Shown here: in pieces, positions 47,766 through 56,904 of the stretch
Position numbering within the stretch: the stretch's first letter is position 1
Layout of the letters: each line of letters begins with the position of its first letter
Assembly: GCA_963776225.1 (NCBI GenBank)
Contig: CAVZLL010000002.1
Location: 248,001-312,000 of the forward strand
Source: Bog-756 sp963776225
GTDB lineage: Bacteria; Actinomycetota; Acidimicrobiia; Acidimicrobiales; RAAP-2
Direction: 5' to 3'
Length of the DNA: 64,000 bases
Notes under the pieces: generated by a model
The model's input: the letters and a program-made list of their open reading frames with translations, nothing else
Database searches by the model: none
What the model was told of the DNA's origin: nothing
Program-made: the position numbers and the translations under genes

Positions 47766-47792
47766 TTCACAACGGGGTAATCGGGGGGAAAC
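47766..47792 (+). promoter_or_regulatory. GlnR-like binding site upstream of glnII
   Basis: Three half-sites lie on an 11-base period: TTCAC (47766-47770), GTAAT (47777-47781) and GAAAC (47788-47792), each separated by exactly six bases. The known GlnR pattern is GTnAC-n6-GaAAC repeated with six-base gaps. The last pair, GTAAT-n6-GAAAC, differs from it at one position. It lies 10 bases before a GATAGT -10-like box (47803-47808) and 130 bases before glnII. The glnR gene is 2.5 kb downstream. Confidence 0.5.
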
Positions 47793-47821
47793 CGCCTTCT
47801 GCGATAGTGGTGTCCCCCGGA

Positions 47822-47839
47822 CCGCCGATGCATCGGCGG
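47822..47839. promoter_or_regulatory. Perfect 18-bp palindrome in the glnII leader
   Basis: CCGCCGATG followed by its exact reverse complement CATCGGCGG. It lies between the -10-like box and glnII, so an operator or an RNA hairpin affecting translation is possible. There is no T-run after it. Confidence 0.55.
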
Positions 47840-47854
47840 CCCGCGGCCAGGACA

Positions 47855-47896
47855 ACCGAGAGCAACCGACCGAGAGCAACCGACCGAGAGCAACAG
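47855..47896. repeat. Three 14-bp tandem units in the glnII leader
   Basis: ACCGAGAGCAACCG occurs twice exactly (47855, 47869) and a third time with one base changed near its end (47883). The repeats run up to the ribosome-binding site of glnII (start 47923). Confidence 0.85.
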
Positions 47897-47922
47897 GGCA
47901 ACCGAGGAGCAGAGGAGCGCAC

Positions 47923-48933
47923 GTGCCGTATCAAGCCGAGTACATCTGGATCGACGGGACCGAGCCGTCACCGCTCCTCCGGAGCAAGACCAAGATCGTG
48001 GCCGACGGCGCCGAGCCGGGCATCTGGGGGTTCGACGGGTCGAGCACCAACCAGGCGCTCGGACACGACTCGGACTGCGTGCTGCGACCGGTCTTCGTCT
48101 GCCCGGACCCGTTGCGCGGCCCCGACGACAAGCTGGTGATGTGCGAGGTCGAGCTCACCGACTTCACGCCGCACCCGACCAACACCCGGGCCCGGCTGCG
48201 CGAGCTGGTCGAGCAGTACGCCGATCAGGAGCCGATGTTCGGCATCGAGCAGGAGTACACCTTCTTCAAGGACGGCCGCCCGCTCGGCTGGCCGGCCATC
48301 GGGTACCCCGCGCCCCAGGGGCCCTACTACTGCGGGGTGGGCGGCGACAAGATGCCCGGTCGCGAGATCGTCGAGCTGCACACCGCGGCCTGCATCGACG
48401 CCGGACTGGCCATCGAGGGCACCAACGCCGAGGTGATGATGGGCCAGTGGGAGTTCCAGATCGGCGTGCTCCCGCCGCTCGAGGTCTCGGACCACCTCTG
48501 GGTCGCACGGTGGCTGCTCTTCCGCATCGCCGAGGACTTCGGCGTCTACGCCACCCTCGAGCCCAAGCCGATCCTGGGCGACTGGAACGGTGCCGGCGCC
48601 CACACCAACTTCTCGACCAAGGCCATGCGCGAGGACGGCGGCTGGGACGCGATCATCGCCGGGTGCGAGGCGATCGGGAAGCGCATCGACGAGCACATCG
48701 CCGTCTACGGCGTCGGCATCGAGAACCGCCTGACCGGTGCCCACGAGACGGCCCACTACACCAAGTTCAGCTACGGCACCTCCGACCGCGGCGCGTCGAT
48801 CCGGATCCCGTGGGCCGTGGCCAAGGCCAAGAAGGGCTGGCTCGAGGACCGTCGGCCGAACGCCAACATGGACCCCTACCGGGTGACCGGGGTCCTGGTC
48901 GAAACGGTCTGTGGCGAGGCGGCGGGGAGCTGA
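47923..48933 (+). CDS. glnII: Glutamine synthetase type II (GSII)
   Basis: 336 residues of the eukaryote-like GSII class: YIWIDGTEPSPLLRSKTKI, WGFDGSSTNQALGHDSDC, FGIEQEYTFF, NAEVMMGQWEFQIG and GDWNGAGAHTNFSTK. Shorter than the ~450-residue type I and not adenylylated. The GTG at 47923 has AGAGGAG upstream; the in-frame sequence before it looks non-coding. In Streptomyces glnII is a GlnR target; a GlnR-like site is seen here. The type I enzyme and glnR follow in the same direction. Confidence 0.95.
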   Translation: MPYQAEYIWIDGTEPSPLLRSKTKIVADGAEPGIWGFDGSSTNQALGHDSDCVLRPVFVCPDPLRGPDDKLVMCEVELTDFTPHPTNTRARLRELVEQYADQEPMFGIEQEYTFFKDGRPLGWPAIGYPAPQGPYYCGVGGDKMPGREIVELHTAACIDAGLAIEGTNAEVMMGQWEFQIGVLPPLEVSDHLWVARWLLFRIAEDFGVYATLEPKPILGDWNGAGAHTNFSTKAMREDGGWDAIIAGCEAIGKRIDEHIAVYGVGIENRLTGAHETAHYTKFSYGTSDRGASIRIPWAVAKAKKGWLEDRRPNANMDPYRVTGVLVETVCGEAAGS

Positions 48934-49050
48934 CCACGCGGTCCGGATGACCGCGGTCGGGCTCCCGATGCGCCAACCTGCGAAACTGACGGGATCGACC
49001 GCCCAGACCCCCGCCCCCAGGGCGCCGCTCCCCTCCAGGACTCCGACCCC

Positions 49051-50415
49051 ATGAGGAGTCAGGAGGAGTACGTCCTGCGCACCGTCGAGGAGCGCGGCAT
49101 CCGGTTCGTCCAGCTCTGGTTCACCGACGTGCTCGGTACCCCCAAGACGTTCAGCATCACCCCGGCCGAGCTGGAGAACGCGCTCGACGAGGGGATGACC
49201 TTCGACGGGTCCGCGATCGACGGCTTCAGCCGTGTCCAGGAGGCCGACGTGCTGGCCCGCCCGGACGCCAACACCTTCCAGCTGCTCCCCTGGCACGGGC
49301 ACGGCGAGCTCGGGCCGGGCGGCGAGGTGCCCACCGCCCAGGTGGCCCGGGTCTTCTGCGACATCGTCGATCTCGACGGCTCGCCCTTCCAGGGCTGTCC
49401 ACGCCACGTCCTGCGCCGCACCCTCGATCGGGCCAGGGGCCAGGGGTTCACCTTCTACGCCTCCCCGGAGATGGAGTACTTCTACTTCGCCGACGGCGAC
49501 CCGACCCATCCCCCTGCCACCCTCGACTCGGGCTCCTACTTCGAGCTGACCGTGTCCGACCGGGCGAGCGAGATCCGGCAGCGGACCGTGCTCACCCTCG
49601 AGGAGATGGGGATCCCGGTCGAGCACGCCCAGCACGAGGACGCCCCCAGCCAGCACGAGATCGACCTCCGCTACACCGACGCGCTGACCATGGCCGACAC
49701 GGTGATGACCGTGCGGCTGGTGGTGAAGGAGATGGCCCGCCAACAGGGCGTGTTCGCCAGCTTCATGCCGAAGCCACTCGCCGGCGTCCAGGGCTCGGGG
49801 ATGCACACCCACCTGTCGCTCTTCCGTGGCGACGCCAACGCCTTCCACGACTCCGCTCGTCCGGGCGGGCTCTCGACGGTGGCCGAACAGTTCATCGCCG
49901 GACTCCTCCGCCACGCCGGCGAGATCACCGCGGTGACCAACCAGTGGGTCAACTCCTACAAGCGCCTGGTCTCGGGGTACGAGGCCCCGATCCACGTCTC
50001 CTGGGCACGCAACAACCGCTCCGCACTGGTCCGTGTCCCGGTGGTCAAGCCCGGGAAGACCGAGTCGACCCGGGTCGAGTACCGCGCACCGGACAGCGCC
50101 TGCAACCCGTACCTGGCCTTCGCGGTCGTCCTCGCCGCCGGGCTGCGTGGCATCGAGGAGGGGTACGAGCTCCCGCCCGAGGCCGACGCCAACCTCTTCG
50201 CCCTCAGCCCCGAGGAGCTCGCCAACAAGGGGATCCTCCATCTCCCGGGCAGCCTGCACGAAGCCCTGGGGCGGATGGAGGAGTCCGAGCTGGTGGCCAC
50301 CACGCTCGGCGACCACGTCTTCGAGTGGTTCCTCCGCAACAAGCGGGAGGAGTGGGCCGGCTACAAGGCCCACGTCACCCAGTTCGAGCTCGATCGCTAC
50401 CTGCCGCTGCTCTAG
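49051..50415 (+). CDS. glnA: Glutamine synthetase type I (alpha-like, not adenylylated)
   Basis: 454 residues of GSI: beta-grasp start QLWFTDVLGTPKTFSI, GMTFDGSAIDGF, SPEMEYFYF, HEDAPSQHEIDLRY and VEYRAPDSACNPYLAF. The segment that carries the adenylylated Tyr (NLYDLPPEE in enteric GlnA) is NLFALSPEE here: the Tyr is Phe, so GlnE control is not possible. This fits GSI-alpha. It lies 117 bases behind glnII, with an isolated GAAAC half-site (48982-48986) in the gap. glnR follows after 67 bases. Confidence 0.94.
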   Translation: MRSQEEYVLRTVEERGIRFVQLWFTDVLGTPKTFSITPAELENALDEGMTFDGSAIDGFSRVQEADVLARPDANTFQLLPWHGHGELGPGGEVPTAQVARVFCDIVDLDGSPFQGCPRHVLRRTLDRARGQGFTFYASPEMEYFYFADGDPTHPPATLDSGSYFELTVSDRASEIRQRTVLTLEEMGIPVEHAQHEDAPSQHEIDLRYTDALTMADTVMTVRLVVKEMARQQGVFASFMPKPLAGVQGSGMHTHLSLFRGDANAFHDSARPGGLSTVAEQFIAGLLRHAGEITAVTNQWVNSYKRLVSGYEAPIHVSWARNNRSALVRVPVVKPGKTESTRVEYRAPDSACNPYLAFAVVLAAGLRGIEEGYELPPEADANLFALSPEELANKGILHLPGSLHEALGRMEESELVATTLGDHVFEWFLRNKREEWAGYKAHVTQFELDRYLPLL

Positions 50416-50482
50416 CCGCGTCCGGCACACCGTCAGACACCGGATCACGCCACCGTCAACGAGGAAAGGGGGGAGCGACGAC

Positions 50483-51163
50483 ATGGAGCCACTGCTCTGC
50501 TATCCCGCCGTCCCCCCCGCCGCGGTGATCGGGGTCCTCGAACGGGCCGGGTACCCCTGGCGGGCGATCGACCGGCCCGAGGCGGTCGAGTCCGACGAAC
50601 CCGAGGACGGCTGGGCGGGTGCGGTGATCTGCAGCGGGCCGGACCCGATCGGGGCGTTCCAGCTCTGCCGGCACCTCCGCAAGCGCGACGTGCCGCTGGC
50701 CCCGGTGCTGGTGGTGGTGCCCTTCGAACAGCTCGGTGAGCTCGAGCTGCGGGAGGACCTGTTCGACGACCTCTGCCTCGAGCCGATCGTGCCCGAAGAG
50801 CTGGGCGCCCGCCTGGCCCACCTCTTCTGGCGCACCGGTCGCGGGCTGCGCCCCGACCTGCTCGAGCACGGTCCGCTGGTCCTCAACCTCGAGACCTACC
50901 AGGCGGCGGTGGCCGGCAAGGTCCTCGACCTCACCTACATGGAGTACGAGCTGCTCCGGTTCCTCGCCGCCCGACCGGGCAAGGTCTTCACCCGCGAGAC
51001 CCTCCTCAGCCGGGTCTGGGGCTACGAGTACTACGGCGGAGCCCGCACCGTGGACGTCCATGTCCGCCGCCTGCGCGCCAAGCTCGGCGAGGAGCACGCC
51101 CACCTCATCCAGACCGTGCGCTCGGTCGGCTACCGCTTCGGACAGACCAGCTGGTCCCCCTGA
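50483..51163 (+). CDS. glnR: GlnR-type orphan OmpR-family response regulator
   Basis: 226 residues. The C-terminal winged helix (LDLTYMEYELLRFLAARPGK, FTRETLLSRVWGYEYYGG, RTVDVHVRRLRAKLG) strongly resembles Streptomyces GlnR. The N-terminal receiver-like part is divergent and has no clear Asp after the third strand (AVICSGPD), as expected for a phosphorylation-independent orphan regulator. There is no histidine kinase gene next to it. GlnR controls nitrogen-assimilation genes by binding GTnAC-n6-GaAAC sites. The genes upstream are the two glutamine synthetases. A strong GGGGGGAG ribosome site precedes the ATG. Confidence 0.82.
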   Translation: MEPLLCYPAVPPAAVIGVLERAGYPWRAIDRPEAVESDEPEDGWAGAVICSGPDPIGAFQLCRHLRKRDVPLAPVLVVVPFEQLGELELREDLFDDLCLEPIVPEELGARLAHLFWRTGRGLRPDLLEHGPLVLNLETYQAAVAGKVLDLTYMEYELLRFLAARPGKVFTRETLLSRVWGYEYYGGARTVDVHVRRLRAKLGEEHAHLIQTVRSVGYRFGQTSWSP

Positions 51164-51185
51164 TCGGGGCCCGCCGGTGCGTCGG

Positions 51186-51557
51186 TCAGACCGCCTCGCG
51201 GTGGGCCCAGACCTCGATCTCCACCGCGGCCCCCATCGGCAGTGCCGACACGGCCACCATCGACCGGGCGGGCCGGAACGTCCCGAAGGCGGCCGTATAG
51301 GCGTCGTTGACCGCCGGGAAGTCCTCGGGACGGGTCGCGAACACGGTGGTCTTGACCACATCGGCCAGCGATGCCCCCTCCGCGGCGAGCAGCGCGGCGG
51401 CGTTGGCCACGGCCTGGGCCAGCTGCGGTCCGGCACCGCCCTCGGCCAGCACCCGCGGGGCGCCGTCGGGGGCGGGGCACAGGCCCAGCTGTCCGGAGCA
51501 GATGAGCCAGCGACCGGCGCGGACGATCGGAGTGTACGGACCGACGGGCGTGCTCAT
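51186..51557 (-). CDS. RidA family deaminase
   Basis: 123 residues of the YjgF/RidA family: a SGQLGLCP block, ATRPEDFPAVNDAYTAAFG and PARSMVAVSALPMGAAVEIE with the conserved Arg that binds imine substrates. RidA hydrolyses reactive 2-aminoacrylate. The ATG is preceded by GAGGAGG. It lies 38 bases behind the molybdoenzyme-like gene and may form a unit with it. Confidence 0.9.
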   Translation of the reverse strand: MSTPVGPYTPIVRAGRWLICSGQLGLCPAPDGAPRVLAEGGAGPQLAQAVANAAALLAAEGASLADVVKTTVFATRPEDFPAVNDAYTAAFGTFRPARSMVAVSALPMGAAVEIEVWAHREAV

Positions 51558-51595
51558 GGCGGCCTCCTCGCTGCACCGATGGGTGGCCGGCCAGC

Positions 51596-53195
51596 CTACG
51601 CGGACACCTCGGACGGGCGCCGGCCCCGACCCCCGCGGTCGGTGGGCCAGCGCCGGGGCAGGCCGTCGGCGAGCCAGCAGGCGGCGGCGACCGCCGCCAA
51701 CACCGCGTCGGACGCCTGCACCGGGGGCCGGCCCGGATCGCCGCCGACCCTCACCGTCACCGGGGGGGTCGCCCGGGCCGGGAGGATCCCGAACGAGCGG
51801 ATGGTCAGGTCCGACACCGCCCCGGCGGCGTCGACCGCGATCCCCTCGCTGCGCACCCAGCCGACGGCCTGGTGGGCGGCACCGAGCGCGTACGAGCGCA
51901 GCACGGTCTCGTCGAGCGCCGGCCCGCCGTCGACGTCGACCACCAGGCAACCGTCGGCGAGGCACCGGACCACCGCCCGTCCGCCCGACGGGGCGACCAC
52001 CTCGACCGGCACGTCCACGACGGGGGTGCCCGGCCGGTCGCCCGCCAGGCGTGCCGCGACATCGAGCGCGGCCGCCTCGGCCCATACCGCCGCCCGCAGA
52101 TCCGTCGCGACCGGCGGACCGGAGACCACGACCTGTTCGAGGGTGAGGCCCGGGGCGACCGCGGCGACCCGCTGGAGCAGGGCCTCCCACTCGGCTGGAG
52201 CGAGTCCGTCCCCGGTCACCCCGACCCGGAGCACCCCGGTGCCGTCGCGGGTGATGCCCGCGGCGACCGGCGGGCGCTTGGGCCCCCACCGGACCACGTC
52301 CTCGCGGGACCAGAGCACCCGGACCGCCCGTCCGTTGCGGTCGGCCAGGCGCCGGGCGTCGGCGGCGACCGGCGAGCGGAGCTTGCCGCCGAAGGCCCCG
52401 CCGTTGGCGCACGGCGAGGCCGGCGCGCCGCCCGGCTCGCACCACGAGGCGTCCGGCTCGACGTAGGCCGGCTCGACCCAGGTGGTGGCGAGCGTGAGGT
52501 GCCACTCCCCCGCCGGGACCTCGACCGGATGGCGGAGGGGCTCGGTCGAGCTGCGGCCCTGTACCTTCCCGGCCAGGGAACGGGCCGCGCCCGGCGTGTC
52601 GGCGAGCACGTAGCCACCCCGCCCGTCGGGCACCGCGACGAGCGCATCCGGGGGGCACCCGTCGTCGGCGAAGCCGGCCTCACCGAGCACCACCGCGGGC
52701 CCGACCCGCTGGGGCACCCCGCCCTCGAGCGACGCCCGCGCCGCGGCTGCCTCCAGGTCACGCTGCTCACCGACCCGGGACGCCGGTCCCGCACCGAGGG
52801 CCGAGCGGGCCGCCTCCTCGATGGTGTGCCATCCGGTGCAGCGGCAGAGGTGGGCGAGGAGGGCGCGGTCGACCTGCTCGTCGGAGGCCGGCGCGGTCGA
52901 GCGCGGCCAGGCGCATCACGATCCCCGGCGTGCAGAACCCGCACTGGCTGCCGCCCGTCCCGACCAGCGCGTCGGCCCACGCCGCCCGCGACGCGGCAGG
53001 GAGGCCCTCGAGCGTCGTCACGCTCCGACCGTCCAGCCGGCGGACCGGGGTCACGCAGGCGACGCGGGGGGCGCCGTCCACCCAGACCGTGCAGCAGCCG
53101 CACTGGCCCTGGGGACTGCAGCCGTCCTTGAGCGACCGCAACCGGAGCTGCTCGCGCAGGACGTCGAGCAGGGTCGCGCCGTCATCGCCGACCAC
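51596..53195 (-). pseudogene. Fused [2Fe-2S]/molybdenum-binding hydroxylase-like gene with a frameshift
   Basis: Two halves of a xanthine-dehydrogenase-like protein. The first (CSPQGQCGCCTVWVDG, SQCGFCTPGIVMRLAAL) holds the plant-type and first half of the second [2Fe-2S] cluster. From about 52886-52891 the frame shifts, and only in the second frame is the missing HLCRCTGWHTIEEAA read, continuing unbroken into a molybdopterin-binding region with NGGAFGGKL and VRVLWSREDVVRWGPKRPP. One base removed would restore a single ~530-residue protein. The molybdenum part is about half the length of a normal 750-residue subunit. The start is uncertain; a CTG eleven codons upstream (53228) gives a more typical RLRVNGADV start. 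Confidence 0.8.
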
Positions 53196-53278
53196 GACGT
53201 CGGCACCGTTGACGCGGAGCCGGGTCAGGGGCTCAACGGCTCAGTGGCTCGGCTGACCGGGGCGCAGCCGACGGCGGC

Positions 53279-53644
53279 TCAGCTGAACGAGGAGCCGCAC
53301 CCGCAGGTGCGGGTCGCGTTGGGGTTGGTCACGTGGAACCCGGCGCCCTGGAGGCCGTCGCTGTAGTCGAGGGTCGAGCCCTTGAGCAGGTCGGCGCTCG
53401 TCGCGTCCACCACCACCGTGACCCCGCCGAATTCGCGGACCACGTCGTCCTCGGCCAGGTCGGCGTCGAAGAACATCTCGTAGCTGAAGCCCGAGCAACC
53501 GCCGGGACGCACCGCCACCCGGAGCGCGAGGCCCTCGGTGTCCTCCTCGGTCAGGAGCTCCGCCACCTTGGCGGCGGCGACATCGGTCAGGGTGACCGGG
53601 TTGGGCTTCCTCCCGATGCTGACGGTCTGCATGGTCGAGCTCAT
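53279..53644 (-). CDS. erpA: A-type Fe-S cluster carrier (ErpA/IscA-like)
   Basis: 121 residues. Three conserved Cys: one in GGCSGFSYEM and two in the C-terminal TCGCGSSF. It carries clusters to target proteins such as quinolinate synthase or radical-SAM enzymes. The ATG has AGGAGGAG upstream. Divergent from mrp, which is another Fe-S assembly factor. Confidence 0.92.
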   Translation of the reverse strand: MSSTMQTVSIGRKPNPVTLTDVAAAKVAELLTEEDTEGLALRVAVRPGGCSGFSYEMFFDADLAEDDVVREFGGVTVVVDATSADLLKGSTLDYSDGLQGAGFHVTNPNATRTCGCGSSFS

Positions 53645-53766
53645 GGATCTCCTCCTGGCGGTGACGCCACCCAGCGTACCCGTGCGCGGACCACCACGGC
53701 ACACCACCGCCCCGGGGACACGCCCACCCCGGCCGGCGGAACGGGTCGGCATGACGGCCATGCCGG

Positions 53767-53772
53767 TAGAAT
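53767..53772 (+). promoter_or_regulatory. Leaderless-type -10 box for mrp
   Basis: TAGAAT, a close match to TATAAT, is seven bases before the GTG start of mrp. CGGAG between them may also help ribosome binding. Confidence 0.5.
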
Positions 53773-53779
53773 TCCGGAG

Positions 53780-54979
53780 GTGACCAGGTCCGACACTCCG
53801 ACCGGCGCCGCCGATCCGCTGTCGACGGAGGCGGTGCGGGCCGCTCTGCGCAGCGTGATCGATCCCGAGCTCGGGGCCGACATCGTCGAGCTGGGCATGG
53901 TGACCGCGGTACGCGTGGAGGGCGGCGAGGTCGAGGTCGAGGTCGCGCTCACAATCGCCGGCTGCCCGCTGCGGGCCCAGATCCAGCGCGACGTGGAGAC
54001 CCACGTGGGGTCGCTGCCCGGGGTCGACCGGGTCACGGTGACCACCGGGGTGATGGCCCCCGTCCAGAAGCAGGCGGTGATGGCCCGGGCCCGGCTCCTC
54101 GCCCGTGAGGAGGTGCCGCACACCGACATCCCCGACACCGCCCGGATCCTCGCGATCGCCTCGGGCAAGGGCGGCGTGGGGAAGAGCTCGGTGACCGTCA
54201 ACCTGGCGGTCGCCCTGGCACGGCGCGGCCTCACGGTCGGGGTGCTCGACGCCGACATCTGGGGGTTCAGCGTGCCCCGCTTGCTCGGGATGCAGGGCGA
54301 CGTGGAGGCGCGGGACAAGAAGATGGTGCCCCTCGAGCGCCGGGTCGGGGACGGGCTGCTGCGGGTGCTCTCGATGGGGTTCCTCGCCGACGAGGACAAC
54401 GCCATCATGTGGCGGGGGCTCATCCTCAACCGGGCCGTCCAGCAGTTCCTGGAGGACGTCCACTGGGGCGATCTCGACTACCTGCTCATCGACATGCCGC
54501 CGGGCACCGGGGACATCCAGATGGGCCTCGCCCGGATGCTGCCCCGGACCGAAGTGCTGGTCGTGACGACCCCGCCGCTCGCCGCCCAGAAGGTGGCCGC
54601 CCGCACCGCCGACATGGCCCGCAAGGGGTACCTCCGGGTCACCGGGGTGATCGAGAACATGAGCGACTTCACCTGCGAGCACGGCGAGTCCTACGCCCTG
54701 TTCGGGTCGGGGGGCGGCGCCCGCCTGGCCGCCGACGTCGGGGTGCCCCTCATCGGGCAGGTCCCCCTCCACCCGTCGGTGGCCGCCGGCGGTGACGCGG
54801 GCAGCCCGGTCGCCCTCGACGACCGGCAACCGCTGGCCGCCGAGTTCGCCCGCATGGCCGAGGTGCTGGTGACGTCCGCCGCGCCGGTGGTCTCGATGGA
54901 CGGATGCAGCGCCCGAATGCTCGAGCGGGTGGAGGCGGCGGTCGCCACGGCCGACGCGACCGAGCCCGCCGCGGACTGA
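53780..54979 (+). CDS. mrp: Mrp/ApbC-family iron-sulfur cluster carrier ATPase
   Basis: 399 residues. An N-terminal DUF59 domain (VIDPELGADIVELGMV, GCPLRAQIQRDV) is joined to a P-loop ATPase with SGKGGVGKSS at residues 128-137, DADIWGFSVPRLLG and LIDMPPGTGDIQM. Like other actinobacterial Mrp proteins the CxxC is reduced to CEHGES, so cluster binding may be different from E. coli ApbC. Divergent from the ErpA-type gene, making an Fe-S pair. It ends 16 bases from the convergent Nudix gene. Confidence 0.93.
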   Translation: MTRSDTPTGAADPLSTEAVRAALRSVIDPELGADIVELGMVTAVRVEGGEVEVEVALTIAGCPLRAQIQRDVETHVGSLPGVDRVTVTTGVMAPVQKQAVMARARLLAREEVPHTDIPDTARILAIASGKGGVGKSSVTVNLAVALARRGLTVGVLDADIWGFSVPRLLGMQGDVEARDKKMVPLERRVGDGLLRVLSMGFLADEDNAIMWRGLILNRAVQQFLEDVHWGDLDYLLIDMPPGTGDIQMGLARMLPRTEVLVVTTPPLAAQKVAARTADMARKGYLRVTGVIENMSDFTCEHGESYALFGSGGGARLAADVGVPLIGQVPLHPSVAAGGDAGSPVALDDRQPLAAEFARMAEVLVTSAAPVVSMDGCSARMLERVEAAVATADATEPAAD

Positions 54980-54995
54980 TTCCCCGGGGCGGCGC

Positions 54996-55904
54996 TCAGG
55001 CCGGGTCCGGAGCGGCCTTCGGGCCCCAGCGGTCACGCACGAACGCGGCGAGCTCGGGCGAGACCGGCTGATCGGAGGCCAGGCGCGCCTCGATCGCCTG
55101 CTCGTAGCCTTCGTCGCCCGGACGCAGGATGAGCAACCGCCCGTCCTCGATCAGGACGACGGGCAGCACGGTCGGGACGTCGGTGACCGTGCGCGCCCAG
55201 GCCAGCACCTCGTCGGCCGACGCGTGGCGGGCGAGGGCGGTCAGGTTCGAGACGGTGGGGGGCAGCAGCTCGAGCTCGCCGGCCGCGAAGCGGGCCAGCG
55301 CATCGTCGGGGCGGATCCAGATGCTGGCGATGGTCTCCCCGTCGTCGTGGCTGGCCACCTGGTGGGGCGGTGCCGCCGCCACGAAGAACCGGGTGTCGTA
55401 CCGGCGCGGCGCGAGATCGGGGGTGATCCAGCGGCTCACGTAGTGCACGCCGTCCGCGGCGATGAGCAGTCCCTCCTCCCTGCAGACGTCGAGCAGTCCG
55501 GTGCGCCCCTCGTTGATCCCGAGTCGGTGGGTCTCGAAGCGACGGGCCGTCTCGGGGTCGGAGGTGTCGAGCGGGCCGAACCCCTCCGGTTCGCCTCCGG
55601 GCCCGGCGAGCAGCACGCCCGCCTCCTCGAAGCACTCGCGCACCGCGGCGACCCAGAACGCCAGCCCGCCCGAGGTCATCCCCACGATCGCGCTCGCCTC
55701 CGCGTCGGAGAGCCCGTGGCAGAGCGCCGCGGCGGAGGGGCTCCGGTCCTCGGGGTCGACCGATCCCCCCGGGAAGACATAGGCACCGGCGACGAATTCG
55801 GACGCCAGGTTGCGCCGCAGCATGCAGACCTCGACCGCACCGTCCCGGTCCTCCGCGTCACGCACGAGCATCACCGTGGCGGCGTCACTCGGGGTCACGG
55901 TCAC
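54996..55904 (-). CDS. Nudix hydrolase, NUDT19-like
   Basis: 302 residues. The Nudix box reads AAVRECFEEAGVLLA (Glu-rich core kept), with VFPGGSVDPED before it. C-terminal region is typical of the NUDT19/NUDT7 group that hydrolyses CoA or nucleotide derivatives. The GTG is preceded by TAGCCT at leaderless distance. Substrate unknown. Confidence 0.86.
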   Translation of the reverse strand: MTVTPSDAATVMLVRDAEDRDGAVEVCMLRRNLASEFVAGAYVFPGGSVDPEDRSPSAAALCHGLSDAEASAIVGMTSGGLAFWVAAVRECFEEAGVLLAGPGGEPEGFGPLDTSDPETARRFETHRLGINEGRTGLLDVCREEGLLIAADGVHYVSRWITPDLAPRRYDTRFFVAAAPPHQVASHDDGETIASIWIRPDDALARFAAGELELLPPTVSNLTALARHASADEVLAWARTVTDVPTVLPVVLIEDGRLLILRPGDEGYEQAIEARLASDQPVSPELAAFVRDRWGPKAAPDPA

Positions 55905-55910
55905 CGGCTC

Positions 55911-55916
55911 AGGCTA
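55911..55916 (-). promoter_or_regulatory. Leaderless-type -10 box for the Nudix gene
   Basis: TAGCCT on the minus strand is six bases before the GTG at 55904. No ribosome-binding site is present. Confidence 0.45.
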
Positions 55917-55978
55917 CCGTCCGGGCCGCGGGCCCCCCGGCGCCGCGGGCCCGTGCGCGCCCGACGACCGAAGGGTGC

Positions 55979-56896
55979 TCAGGCGGGGGTGCCGGGCGGG
56001 ATCGATGCGTTCCGTGCGTCGACGAGGGCGCTGATGGCCAGCTCGCCGAAGGCCGCCGGGTCGGCGATGAGCCAGGCGTGGGGTCCCTCCATCACCACAC
56101 CCTCCACCCCGGCGGCGTGGCGCAGCTCGTCGAACGCCGACCGCGGGACCAGTCCGTCGCGGTCGGACCAGGCCACCGTGACCGGGATCCCCCGCCCGGC
56201 GATGGTCCGGACCTCCTGGACCAGGTCCGCCCGCCGGATGAACTCCCCGGTGCGGAGCATCCCCAGCGGGTTGCGCACGATGTTGGGGACGAAATCGCCG
56301 AGCAGGGTGGGCAGGAGGCGGAGCAGGCGGGGCGAGCCGAGGATGTCGCCGCCGAAGTGACGGGTCCAGTCCCAGAACGGGCGCTGCATCATCGTGCGGA
56401 CCTCGTTGGGGAAGAGGGCCCAGGTCGGGCTGCCGATGGCGTTGGCGAGCAGGAGGGAGGCGACCCGGTCGGGCCGGCTGTGGGCGTAGGCGGTGGCCAC
56501 CCCGCCACCGAAGGAATGGCCGGCCACCACGGCGACCCGGTCGATCCCCACCGCGTCGAGGAACCGCCCCACCCAGGCGCCGTACCCGGCGAAGGTCCGC
56601 TGCTCGCCGTCGAGCTCACGGGTGCCGCCGAACCCCGGGAGGGCGGGGGCGTAGACCCGGCAGCCGGCCGCCGCCATGGCCTCGATGGACCGGAGGTAGG
56701 CGTTCGGTCGCAGGCCCCAGCCGTGCAGGAAGAGGGCGGGCGGCCCCGACCCCACCGCCACGTACCGAACCCGGCCGCCGTCGACGGAGACCCTGCGCCA
56801 GGAGGCCGCGCGCGGGAAGGGATCGTGGACGGCCGCGACCGGTGCCCCCGCGCCGGACGGGACGAGGCTGTCCGCGGCCGACGCGTGCTCCGACAT
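55979..56896 (-). CDS. Alpha/beta-fold hydrolase
   Basis: 305 residues. An oxyanion block LFLHGWGLR, nucleophile elbow GHSFGGG, acid in WSDRDGLVP and His in GPHAWLIADP give a complete catalytic triad. There is no signal peptide. Substrate unknown. ATG at 56896 is preceded by TACAGT (eight bases), suggesting a leaderless message. Divergent from the DUF929 gene. Confidence 0.88.
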   Translation of the reverse strand: MSEHASAADSLVPSGAGAPVAAVHDPFPRAASWRRVSVDGGRVRYVAVGSGPPALFLHGWGLRPNAYLRSIEAMAAAGCRVYAPALPGFGGTRELDGEQRTFAGYGAWVGRFLDAVGIDRVAVVAGHSFGGGVATAYAHSRPDRVASLLLANAIGSPTWALFPNEVRTMMQRPFWDWTRHFGGDILGSPRLLRLLPTLLGDFVPNIVRNPLGMLRTGEFIRRADLVQEVRTIAGRGIPVTVAWSDRDGLVPRSAFDELRHAAGVEGVVMEGPHAWLIADPAAFGELAISALVDARNASIPPGTPA

Positions 56897-56904
56897 GGCC
56901 GACC

